A stretch of DNA of 64,000 nt from contig CM119267.1 in assembly GCA_051294375.1 (NCBI GenBank), positions 23,924,111 to 23,988,110 on the forward strand. The letters run 5' to 3'. This document shows, piece by piece, positions 10,063 to 20,674 of this stretch. The stretch's first letter is position 1, and each line of letters starts with the position of its first letter. The notes beneath the pieces are model-generated. The model worked only from the letters and a program-made list of their open reading frames with translations, was not told where the DNA came from and did no database searches. Source of the stretch: Paraspadella gotoi. Lineage: Eukaryota; Chaetognatha. The position numbers and the translations under genes are program-made.

Positions 10063-10080
10063 GAGAAAGAAAGAAAGAAA
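9987..10080. repeat. (GAAA)n microsatellite
   Basis: An almost perfect gaaa tetranucleotide array with one gaga interruption. The Phe/Leu/Ser frame on the minus strand is an artefact of it. Confidence 0.97.
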
Positions 10081-10179
10081 GTAAAATAGAACATCAAGTA
10101 GAGTAATTCGCATATTTTTTCGTCAGGTGGCTGATATAAAACTTGAGCGATAACAGTAAATCCAACAAAGATCATAATT

Positions 10180-10497
10180 NNNNNNNNNNNNNNNNNNNNN
10201 NNNNNNNNNNNNNNNNNNNNNNNNNNNNNNNNNNNNNNNNNNNNNNNNNNNNNNNNNNNNNNNNNNNNNNNNNNNNNNNNNNNNNNNNNNNNNNNNNNNN
10301 NNNNNNNNNNNNNNNNNNNNNNNNNNNNNNNNNNNNNNNNNNNNNNNNNNNNNNNNNNNNNNNNNNNNNNNNNNNNNNNNNNNNNNNNNNNNNNNNNNNN
10401 NNNNNNNNNNNNNNNNNNNNNNNNNNNNNNNNNNNNNNNNNNNNNNNNNNNNNNNNNNNNNNNNNNNNNNNNNNNNNNNNNNNNNNNNNNNNNNNNN
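10180..10497. other. Assembly gap, 318 N
   Basis: Run of N. Any reading frame crossing it is meaningless. Confidence 0.98.
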
Positions 10498-10693
10498 AAT
10501 ACTCTAATTTCCTTTCATTTATTATTATGGTCGCCAGAGTCGAAACTTTAAAGATTTCATCGTGTTTAAAGGTCACAATAAACCTTTAGTCCATAGGATC
10601 ATTCCCTTTTTGCAGAGTTATACTTTTTACTCGCGAAAAAAACGTATAATTTTAACATTGCCTAAACTTGTAATTTCATAAAATGTTTTTGCA

Positions 10694-10721
10694 CTGACGA
10701 TGAATAGAAAACTATTCGAAA
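10694..10721 (+). ncRNA. Hammerhead-ribozyme-like core motif
   Basis: CTGACGA (10694-10700) matches the catalytic CUGANGA box. A 6-bp hairpin follows (GAATAG, loop AAAA, CTATTC), then GAAA at 10718-10721, then CATGTATAC. Similar boxes with GAAACATG occur at 52364 and 55553. The flanking strands that should form stem III are poor here and no stem I was found, so this is a remnant or a look-alike. Hammerhead motifs in the terminal repeats of Penelope-like retroelements are known and would be one explanation. Confidence 0.4.
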
Positions 10722-10955
10722 CATGTATACAAATTAAAAACTAAATTAGTTGCGAAAACCAATCTTTTCTCTTGTTTAAATTTATACCAACGAAATTAAA
10801 GGAAATTAACAAACGATTTATATTGTAATAAAGTTTAGTAGTTACGTTTGAGTACGCATCAGTTTGTGGCTCTGCTTCATTATTGCTTCATTATTGCTTT
10901 TTTGAGAGCAAATGAACTTCACGGGCTCCTCTCTCTCTCTCTCTCTCTCTCTCTC

Positions 10956-11119
10956 NNNNNNNNNNNNNNNNNNNNNNNNNNNNNNNNNNNNNNNNNNNNN
11001 NNNNNNNNNNNNNNNNNNNNNNNNNNNNNNNNNNNNNNNNNNNNNNNNNNNNNNNNNNNNNNNNNNNNNNNNNNNNNNNNNNNNNNNNNNNNNNNNNNNN
11101 NNNNNNNNNNNNNNNNNNN
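10956..11119. other. Assembly gap, 164 N, entered from a (CT)n run
   Basis: Run of N preceded by a CT dinucleotide run. The gap was probably caused by the microsatellite. Confidence 0.98.
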
Positions 11120-11270
11120 TTTTTTTCTCCTAAATTCAATTTCCTCTCATCCGAAAAAAAAAAACAACAACAAATTTTGTCAGGAGATCAGATGAAACGT
11201 CCAGCGTAAATCTTACGTCCTTATGCCCTTCGATGTCATCGCTTCTCTTTCGTCCTCAAAATCACGAAAG

Positions 11271-11517
11271 NNNNNNNNNNNNNNNNNNNNNNNNNNNNNN
11301 NNNNNNNNNNNNNNNNNNNNNNNNNNNNNNNNNNNNNNNNNNNNNNNNNNNNNNNNNNNNNNNNNNNNNNNNNNNNNNNNNNNNNNNNNNNNNNNNNNNN
11401 NNNNNNNNNNNNNNNNNNNNNNNNNNNNNNNNNNNNNNNNNNNNNNNNNNNNNNNNNNNNNNNNNNNNNNNNNNNNNNNNNNNNNNNNNNNNNNNNNNNN
11501 NNNNNNNNNNNNNNNNN
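11271..11517. other. Assembly gap, 247 N, followed by a (TTTC)n run
   Basis: Run of N ending in a tttc tetranucleotide repeat. Probably a collapsed microsatellite. Confidence 0.98.
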
Positions 11518-11637
11518 TTTCTTTCTTTCTTTCTTTCTCCGCAGTTCGACTTTTGTTTTGTCGTTTTATTTTGGTTTCGTCGATGTTTTTCTCTTTCGTC
11601 GTCCGGAGACGGCGAAGGCGTGGGCGGAAGGGAGATC

Positions 11638-11646
11638 TTCGTCGTT

Positions 11647-11682
<36 letters not shown>
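11638..11682. repeat. (GTC)n trinucleotide microsatellite
   Basis: About 14 GTC/GTT units. In one frame they encode a pure valine run. The frame upstream (after acceptor ctccgcag) is open but ends without a donor, so coding status was not accepted. Confidence 0.9.
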
Positions 11683-11684
<2 letters not shown>

Positions 11685-11799
11685 TTTCCATCCAAAATTG
11701 TACTCCAGAGTCCAGAATCTGTCTGGATTGCCTATGGTATTTGGTACTATATTATCCATGTATTAAATATGTCAATGGACTACTTTGTCCCCTGACTAT

Positions 11800-11925
11800 G
11801 CAAGCTTTTACTCAATACTCAACAGTTGACGTACTATTAACAGAGCACCTGGCTTCCCTAATGATGAAGTGGCATAATCTTTTTTTGTTTCAAAGAAATA
11901 AAAAGACCACTTCCACTCCTAATGC
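11800..11925 (-). repeat. Dispersed repeat family R1, minus-strand fragment
   Basis: Contains the reverse complement of tgggaagccaggt followed by the ccacttcat block seen at 3960-3995, and the ccacttc block seen near 38770. It represents the 5' part of R1. Confidence 0.55.
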
Positions 11926-12483
11926 ATTTCTTTTTAAAAGAATAGTATTAAATTACTGATAATAAATTCAATTATTAGTACCCAAGAAAATTGTTTTACT
12001 CTTAACGGGCCGAGAACTCCGAACTTTCTGGCCAAACAAACTCCATGACACGCTAATCGTTGTCGTCATTGTCGTCGTCGTTGTCGACGTCGTCGCTTTC
12101 ATTGTCAGATTAATGAGCTTTCAAATTTAGAAAGCGGGAAAGGGGAAAAGAGAGAGAGAAGAAGATGAGAGAGAGAGAAGAGAGAAGAGCAGGAAGAGTG
12201 TACAATTATACAGGACAATGACAACAGATAGGGGGAGAACGAAACCAGAAAGAAAAGAAATCCGAGGTTGCAATCAAGGCAAAATTCGATATTTTTTTCC
12301 ATATTTTTTTCTACCACAAGTTTGGAATAATAGATATTATCTGAATCTTTGACTTATTTAACACCACTTATCGAGAATTTCGGTTGTGATTATAACGTGA
12401 TTTTGCTTCTTTTTTAACTAGGTGGACCACGCACCATAACATTGACATGGAACCTTAAAGGTCGGTAAGAATGGTCTTATAGT

Positions 12484-12735
12484 TGTGAGAGGAGAGGAAA
12501 GAGAGAGAGAAAGAGAGAGATGGCCGAGAGCAGAGAGAGAGAGAGAGAGAGCAGAGAGAGAGAGAGAGAGATGAGAGAGAGAGCAGAGAAAGAGAGAGAG
12601 AGAGAGAGGAGACACGAAGAGAGAGAAGTGAATGAGCAAAGAGAGGAGGGAAGAGAGAGAGAGGAGGAGAGTGAAAACGGACAGGAGACGACGACAGACA
12701 AAGTGGAGAGAGAGAGAGAGAGAGAGAGACGAGAG
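12484..12735. repeat. (GA)n-rich region
   Basis: Long GA-dinucleotide stretches broken by gca and cga. In copy B the equivalent position is the N gap 17644-17869, which is flanked by GA runs. Confidence 0.9.
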
Positions 12736-13320
12736 AATTGAAAAAAGAGAAAATTAAAAAAAGAAGAAAAAGTTCCCCCCACCCAGGATTTGGAAGGGAG
12801 AGGAGAAAAATTGAAAAAGGAGCAGGAGCAAAGGAGAGGAGAGGGAATGGGAAGATAAGCGAGGAGAGTGGGGGGATCTCCAGAAATCTTAAAAATCAAA
12901 AATGGCCATCGAAGAGGGTCTACATCAGATGTCTGCTTGAGACCCAACGGCATAACAGAAGCGACAACGAGCATTCCTTTATGCGAACTACTGTATGGCA
13001 ATATTCTGTCGTTTTCATATTAAGGTCGTAAAAATCTACGTAAGTACTGGCTCGAATCATCTATAAAATCTGGAATATACTTTATAACTATACAAAAATA
13101 ATTCAAAAAATTCATAAATTTTATGTCTGTCCCATAATTAAGAACAGTAAACACACATTTCTTGAGTTCTTTATTTAACTTTCGTGCTACAAAAGATAAT
13201 AAAATTTTGGTAAATGTTACAACATTTAATTGTAGCAGAATTTCGACTTATATGATATGAAGCATTTCAGCGTTTATGATCTCGGGGAGTATTAAATCTA
13301 TAGACATAGATTTTAATTAG

Positions 13321-13551
13321 AAAAATTATAATTATTGTTTTCAAGCATTAAATTATTGTTGTAATCCTTTTTCGTTTGTAGAATTGGATTTGAAGAAAAG
13401 TTTGATTTTGTTTGTGACAACGATTTGTTTTGTATTTCAAGTTAGTCACGAACCGGACGTGTTTCGCGCTTTGATTACAAGCTTCATGAGCCAGCGTTTG
13501 GAAAGACTTGTGAATTATATTTTGTTCAAATTTGTGGCATAAAGAAGACAC

Positions 13552-13592
<41 letters not shown>

Positions 13593-13948
13593 CGAAGAGA
13601 CAAGGGCAAAGTTTTCAAAACACAAGATTTGAGAAAGGAAGTATGAATTATTTCCAAATGAAAGTCAACAGATTTGAAACGATATGATTTTGGTGTTAAG
13701 TTGTAATGTGGTCGTGGGTTTATGGTCATTTTGTTTTATACGATCATGTGTGGGTGTGGTTGTGTTGGTGGATAGGCGGCTAAGTTGGACTGAAGAAGTA
13801 TTCATAAAGTTCTTTAACCCTTTCTACGCAGCTATGAGCGGCTTTGAACCAACTGTGGGTTGGCTAAATGCCGTTATTATAATTTAGATTATTTAATAAC
13901 GTTTAATTTGATAATGTATTTTAATCTAAAATTTAGAAGATATACTTC
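13321..13948 (-). mobile_element. Possible insertion present in copy A only, with a hammerhead-like remnant
   Basis: Copies A and B are alignable on both sides, but this block of about 630 bp has no counterpart in B. On the minus strand it contains CTCATGA, a hairpin-like segment, then GAAACACGTCC followed by a block like atacaaaacaaatcgttgt. This parallels the GAAACATGTCC and aatacaaaaatcgttgt blocks of the palindrome at 52287-52459. A (GA)n run is at 13556-13590. Inferred to be an insertion by a retroelement-like unit. Ends and target duplication are not defined. Confidence 0.35.
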
Positions 13949-16418
13949 TTGGAATAAACTCGGACGGAGCGGGATCGAAAAAATAACGATCAAGCTCCTT
14001 ATTGGGAGGTATATGGAAAAGACGGAGAATGACTAACAGGAGAAAATAGATTGTAGATGACAGCGAATGATGTACTAAGTTTGCGATGTTACAGGGGTTA
14101 GGGAACATTTTATATCGGTATGACCCAATAGCATTATTTTAAAACGAGCTTACGATCTTTGCTCCGGTGATCGTTTTGTAATTTGATATTTTTAGTAGTC
14201 TTTTGCACAGACAATAAATAAAATACGGTGGCGGCAAAAGATTTTCTTCCTTTACTAACTTATTCTTCAATAATTGCAATGATTAAGAAATAAATCATAA
14301 AACTATTTTAACAAACTACCCGGGCGTTGTGGATGTGTTTCAGAAAATGCATTTTTGTAGCCTTCACATGTAAATACTTTATGTAGATTCCCATTTGCAT
14401 AACTTACCTTGGCATTGTTTTGCGACCTTTTACTTAGTATTAGAACTCTTAAGCATGGACCTCACTGCAAACTCTAAATTATCTGATAAAACATTAATAA
14501 TTTTCTATGGATAAAGGTAGATTTGTGTAAGTAAAAATCTGCTAAAACGCACGAAACCCAGTAACTTACCCGAACCTTATCTGCATTGGACAGCTTATTC
14601 AAAATCTTATTTTAACATACGCAGGGAACGGAAACATGCAAATCGTTTACTACACACAAAATATGACCGCCTTCTAACAACAGACAACATACTCTATGTT
14701 CAACGATTGGTAAACGACGACGACGACGAACGATCGTCGGGCCACTGTCGGTCCTTTTTCTCTTGGTTCCTCTCTAATCCTCAATAGCGTCGGCGTTCGA
14801 CTATCTTCCCTCACTCCCACTAGCACTCCGCCCTCTTCTACTCCTCCTTCCCCCAGATAGATAGCATAATACTCGAAATCCCTTATGCTAGCGAAAATGC
14901 GGCCCGTCCCCGAATCGGCTTGCATTTATGAACAACTCGATTCGAGGAATTTAAAAATTTGACCCAAAGCGGTGCTGATTATACGCACAAGACCCGACCG
15001 GACCGCATCCACACAATCACAGAGAAGGACGCAACGATTGGACGAGAGATGGACTTCCGGGATGGCACATGAAACTATAGCGTGTCCAATTGACTCTGGT
15101 AGAAAATCCGTCTTCTAGTACTTGGAATTTTGGATAACTTAGTAAGAATAGAAAAATACGCAAACGCGGGTTGCTGAAGTCTGCTTTCTAATAGGAAATC
15201 TTTTTTTTTAGTTGAATCCTCCATTCCGATCTTTAATGGAAAATTGCAATAAGCGTTGTCATGCTTAACTTTTACCGTTATCAGGATAGAATACGGGGGA
15301 GCCCACACCAGACAATCTGTTGGCTTAGGGAGAGCCAGGGATTTGATTCACTCAAACCGCGTGGAGCTCGGCACGAGTTGAACTAGATATCGGGAGGAGA
15401 TCGAAAGACACAGACCAAAAGTGAACACAGCCAGTCAACTTTGACTTGACCCAACTGAATCTATTGAGAACGGGGACCGACGTGAGACCTCGAACCGAGA
15501 CTGAAGAGGTTGCGGCTGGAGAATGATGAAAAAATTGGGAACGGAATGACTGAAAGACTTGAATACACCGAGACTGGTTAACTCTAAGAAGACTGACAGA
15601 TAAGGGTAACATTAGAACCAGACAAAAGTGGGACGCAACGGTTGGCAGAGGAGTTCGAGGACATGAGTATAAATAAAACGCTAGGTTATAGAGATATGAG
15701 CAGGATGAGAGAAGAAAGTAGTAGAGAGAGGAGGAAGAGAGAGAGAGGAGATAAATGATCGGCGGGTTAATAGGACGGCCGAAATCCATACGACGACTCG
15801 GAGATCGATGTACTGTGGATTTCGATCTTGGATCTGGAATTTGAGAGATAAGACGAGAGGAACGACGACGGAATGAGGATACATTTCGGATAATGACGAA
15901 ACACAAAAATTACTTCTTGTTAACGAACTTACTTTCTGTCTCAAATTGTAAATCTTCTTGTCTCTCCACTCATTCATCCTCTCTCTCAGTCCACTGCTTC
16001 ATCTACTCCCTAGAGCCTTTTCTTTGCCTTTCTCTTTTCTCTCGAATTTCTGTGAAGGACGCGAAAATTCCACAAGACGAATTTCGTCTCAAAATAAAAT
16101 TAAGTCCAAAATGGACTAAATTGATTTTTTGTTCCGAAAATTGATTTGAAAATATAAAGATTCACATTCAAGAAGTACATAAGTCCTATGATTTGGGCGT
16201 TGGAAGATGTTACCTGGGGTGTAAAAAAAGAAAAAGAATTGCATATATGAGTAAAAAAGGTGATAGGCCTATGTCGAGGTATCCCATAAATCGACAACGA
16301 AGCAGACAATACAAGAAATACGAGGATTAAAAAAAAATGAGGCCCCTATGGTCGTACGAACAATGCCGAGAAGGAAGCACTATAAATGAGAATTGGGTAA
16401 AAGAAGACTCCAAATACT

Positions 16419-16493
16419 ATGGCGAGACATTAGACCCCGCCTGCAGCGTCTTCTGTGGCCGTCATCTTGGATCTTCACGATTTTAGACGAAAA
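16419..16493 (+). pseudogene. Copy-A version of the signal-peptide exon, frame-broken
   Basis: Begins atggcgagacattagacc and ends before a gtatgt donor. It aligns with the intact copy-B exon at 20266-20329 through gccgtcat, tggatcttcacgatttt and the donor. In this copy the initiating frame hits TAG at the fifth codon because of indels. Either a dead duplicate or sequencing error. Confidence 0.6.
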
Positions 16494-17100
16494 GTATGTA
16501 TTCACAGCGGACTTCAAAGCTTTTCTTCTTCTTTGGCTCGTAAAAAAGTCATAGTCACGAGTATAAACGAAATAGTAAAAAATCGAGAACCGTAAATGAT
16601 AAAAGTTTTACAGTAAAAATTAATAATTAACGGAGGTATGAATATTAATCGGTAGCGGTCAAACCACGAAGGAGCCCACCTGTGATTCTAATCAATGTAG
16701 CTCTCTCCAACGTAGTTTTGCTCTTTTGTTCGCACAGAAATAGTCAGTAGTATGTCTCACAAAGATAAGGACTAGTAAAGATATAAACTGAAGTAAAGCA
16801 TATATGAATGATCACTCCGCTGCATCTTCCATTCCATCGCTCGCTCTTTAATGATCCTCACTTTCATATCTAATACTTTTATAAATCTTCAGTCTAATAC
16901 TAGTCTACATGATTCGAAGTGCACCGCGGAATGCGCAGACGCACGTATAATCAACCTAATTTTTTTGATCTTCACAAGATAAGAAACATTGTTCAACAAG
17001 AACAAAGGTAAATAAAAGACACAATAGGTCAAATTGTTAATAAACAGCGGTGGTAGGACAAACACATAATTAAACAGAGAAAGCTTCTACATTTTCAATG

Positions 17101-17471
17101 CTCGTTGTCAGCGCTGACTGAGAAAGGGACAAAGGAGATCAGGGAGACAAGGGTGACAAGGAGAGCATAGGAGACCAAGAGATAATAGGAGATAAGGAGA
17201 GACCAGGGATGCATCGTGTCGATAGGGTGCAAACGGCAGACCCACAGGAAGTAAAAGGAGGACCAAGGGGATAAAGGGAATAAGGAGATCAGGTTTTGAA
17301 TATTTTTGAATTTTTGAAGTTTGTATGATTTCCAAGGGGGCTGGTAACAGAAAAATTGTGGAATGTTTCCTGTTTTTGAGAAGAATAATCACAGAAGGTG
17401 TTGACCAAGGCGTTGACACTAAGGGGTAACAAGGCGTGACAAAATAAGAGACATAGGAAACAAAGGAGACA
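17101..17471 (+). pseudogene. Copy-A fragment of the collagen exon start, broken
   Basis: gttgtcagcgct and gagaaagggacaaaggagat correspond to the start of the collagen exon at 20675. The splice acceptor is lost (ttcaatg instead of tccagga). Collagen-type DNA runs to about 17305 with several indels, is interrupted by about 90 bp of unrelated AT-rich DNA, resumes near 17400, and ends at an N gap. Confidence 0.6.
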
Positions 17472-17496
17472 NNNNNNNNNNNNNNNNNNNNNNNNN
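17472..17496. other. Assembly gap, 25 N, at the junction of duplicate copies A and B
   Basis: Run of N exactly where collagen sequence of copy A stops and the 5' flank of copy B begins. This supports a forced or artefactual join. Confidence 0.98.
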
Positions 17497-17643
17497 TTTT
17501 TTTCCATCCAAAGTTGAAAAAAATTACGTTTGACTTTTTAACCATGAATTTCGGTTGAAAGGATTTTCTTCTTTTTTTAGTGGACCCACCATAAATTGGA
17601 CCTAAGGTGGAATGTCTTTTGTGAGAGAGAGAAAGAGAGAGAG

Positions 17644-17869
17644 NNNNNNNNNNNNNNNNNNNNNNNNNNNNNNNNNNNNNNNNNNNNNNNNNNNNNNNNN
17701 NNNNNNNNNNNNNNNNNNNNNNNNNNNNNNNNNNNNNNNNNNNNNNNNNNNNNNNNNNNNNNNNNNNNNNNNNNNNNNNNNNNNNNNNNNNNNNNNNNNN
17801 NNNNNNNNNNNNNNNNNNNNNNNNNNNNNNNNNNNNNNNNNNNNNNNNNNNNNNNNNNNNNNNNNNNNN
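17644..17869. other. Assembly gap, 226 N, inside a (GA)n run
   Basis: Run of N flanked on both sides by GA dinucleotides. Confidence 0.98.
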
Positions 17870-17904
<35 letters not shown>

Positions 17905-19714
17905 GAAGAAAGCGAGGAGAGTGGGGGAGTTCAAAATTTAAAATGCTCGAAGAGGGTCTATCTTTTGAGACACGACGGACGAGCATCTCGGAGAATATCT
18001 GTATTTGGCTCAATTCAAAAATTCAAAAACAGAAAACAAATTTTCTTATTAACTCGTCAAATTTTTGTAAATTTCAACATTTTTTGTACAATTTCGATAA
18101 TGAATTCAGTACTGATAATTAAATCTATAGACAAAGATTTTAATTAGGATAAAACTCGGCCCGAGCGATCGAAAAAAAAACGATCAAAGCTCCTTATTGA
18201 GGAGAAGCGGGATGTACAGGGATGTACAGGGATGTACAGGGGTGGGACCTTATATCGAGACAAAACTTAACGTCCTGCCCTGTCTGAATGATTTGAGATA
18301 CAATAATAAAATAGGTGCCAAAAGATTTTTCTGTCTTTTTACTTTCATATGCAATGAAACAATAACAAATTTTTAACAACTACAGGGCGTTGTGGATGTT
18401 TTCAAATCATTTAGGCCTTAATCGTCAAATACTTTATGTATTTCTTACCGTTTTGACCGTTTTATTATGTATTCAGAAATCTTACATGATTAAATTAATT
18501 ATCTGATAATATCATTAATAATTTTTTTGATAAAAGTAAGTTTCAGTAAAAATGAAACCAAAACAGTAACTTACCCAAACCTTAACTACTTACTTCAAAT
18601 TATTTTAAAGCAAAATGCAATGTACACCTTGGCAGAAGCATTATTATACTATAAATGAGTATATCCAAAAAATATTTTTAACTGTTATGTCTTACTTAAA
18701 AAGAGATTAAATAATAAGTTTTCAAAAATTTTTCTTCCAAACCGCGCGGAGAAAATCGAGCAGTTGCCTTTGCTGCATCAAAAAAAGCAGTATATTAAAA
18801 AAAAGATTAAAATATCGTCTAAAAGCTAAGAGAGAGTATTATACAAATATTAATTCATATTTTAAAAATAATTAAGAGTTTTAGTGTAATGATTTTTAAA
18901 ATTTTGTCTCGATATATGGTCCCACCCCTTTAGAAGGACAAGGGACTTAAAAACTTTTAATAAAATTGTAATAAATTTTAATAAAATCTTAATAAATGAT
19001 CAGCCCCGCTCCTTCGTCACCCGATTTTCATTATCAGGACGAACAAGTCCACCCGGTAAAGGGTTGACGTTCAATGACAACGAGGGCCGAGAAGGCGACT
19101 GCGGCGGCGGCTGCGGCGGCGGCAACTTCTTTTGATAACATTCGATGACCGCCTTCTTAACAACAACAAAACATACTCTATGTCGACATTGGTAAAACGA
19201 CGACGACGACGACGAATCGTCGCATGTCGTCCTTTTTTTCTTCGGTTTCCTCTTCTACTTCGAATTCTCCCTCCTCTCCTCCTCCTCCTCCTCCTTCCCC
19301 TCTCTCAAATCGCCCCGTCCGAATCGTCATTTATGAAAATCGATTCCGAGAATTAAGAAAATTTGACACGAATGACGCGACAGACCGACCGACCGACCAA
19401 TCAGAGAAGGACCAACCGATTGAACCAGAGATGGACGGATGGACCAATGAAAAGCGTGTCCAATTGACTGACCGAGCCGATTGAAACGGACCAAAGACCG
19501 ATTTAAAACCGATCGGCAAATTGAACTAGATACGGATCGACAGACCAATTGAAAGCAGTCAATTTGATGACACATGATTATTGAGACGACGCGACGGACT
19601 GAACCAGAGACTGAATGACGGAATGACTGAAAGACGCGACCGAACTACCTAGAAGACTGACAGAAGGTATTGACCCGACAAAAAAGTGGGACGAAGGTTG
19701 GAGAGAGAGAGAGA

Positions 19715-19777
<63 letters not shown>

Positions 19778-20265
19778 AATCGCGGGTTAAGACGCCGAAA
19801 TCCATACCGACGACGACGATGACGACGACGACGATGACGACGACGACGACGAGGACGACGACGGAAGAAATTCGGATATGAACGCAAAACTTTTTAAACA
19901 ACTTTTCTCTCTCTCTCTCTTTCTCTCTCCCCCCTCTCTCTTTCTCTTTCTTTCTCTAATTCTTAAGGACGCGAAAATTCCACAAGACGAATTTCGTCTC
20001 AAAAAATAAAATTAAAGTTGAAAAATTGATTTGAAATATAAAGATTCAACATTCAAGAAGTAAATAAGTCTATGATTTTGGCGTTGGAATGTTAACGTGA
20101 AAAAAAAAAGAATACAAATGATAAAAATGTGATACTATGTCGAGTTCCATGAACGACAAACGAAAGAGACAATACAAGAAAAAACAAGGATTAAAAAAAA
20201 AAAATACTAATTCGAAAACAAAAAGAAAGAAATATAGAGAAAATTGGTAACAAAAACTCAATACT

Positions 20266-20329
20266 ATGGCGACATTTAGGCTGAGACGTTTCTTGGCCGT
20301 CATTTGGATCTTCACGATTTTGACAAGAA
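20266..20329 (+). CDS. Main collagen gene, exon 1: signal peptide
   Basis: ATG opens MATFRLRRFLAVIWIFTILT followed by R and a carried base, then the donor gtacgt. The basic n-region (RLRR) and hydrophobic core (FLAVIWIFTIL) make a typical signal peptide, so the product enters the secretory pathway. The start was chosen because it gives this peptide and because the second collagen gene has the same design: a 20-codon signal exon ending in phase 1, followed by a collagen exon. Splicing to 20675 yields R-ALIVSATEKGDKGDQG. The intron is 345 bp and AT-rich, with attaatatt palindromes. Confidence 0.75.
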
Positions 20330-20674
20330 GTACGTTTCACAGCGGACCAAAGCTTTATTTTAATATATCTTTTTCTTTTCAAAAGTCATAGTCGATATAA
20401 CGAAATGTAAAAAAAATCAACGTTGAAATTTATAAAAATATAAGTATTAATATTAATTATGATAAAAATTATTAGTATTAATATTAATATATTAATAATA
20501 TTAATAATAATATTAATACTTTATAAGTATTAATATTAATATTTGTGCGTTGAATTTAAATAAATCAAGATAGAAGCATTTTCAAAACAAGAACGAAGTA
20601 ATAAAAAAAATAGTTCAATTGTAAAAAAAAAAGCTGTTAACAAACAAAATTAAAAAAAGCCTTACATTTTCCAG

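Larger units (their letters stand above)
12380..17471. other. Direct duplication copy A of the 5' region of the main collagen gene
   Basis: Landmarks recur in the same order and orientation in copy B (17497-20900). They are: ggtggacc...ccataa (12420 / 17580); gcgaggagagtgggg (12860 / 17910); aaatctatagacatagattt (13297 / 18120); gatcaagctccttattg (13990 / 18185); atgaccgccttct (14663 / 19144); gaaaattccacaagacgaat (16063 / 19974); the signal-peptide exon (16419 / 20266); and the collagen start (17101 / 20675). The two copies differ by very many small indels and by blocks present only in A, for example 13321-13948. Copy A ends at an N gap. It may be a true segmental duplication or an uncollapsed, error-rich second haplotype. 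Confidence 0.8.

Noticed and set aside
11520-11766. Possible exon with a polyvaline membrane segment after ctccgcag
   Set aside because: The hydrophobic run is a pure GTC microsatellite, no donor follows, and no neighbouring exon fits its phase.
10143-11795. Reading frames of more than 100 codons crossing N runs
   Set aside because: Most of their length is undetermined sequence, so they carry no information.
15367-15377. ctcggcacgag resembling a cDNA-library adaptor sequence
   Set aside because: An 11-base resemblance within otherwise genomic-looking DNA. Chance is more likely than vector contamination.
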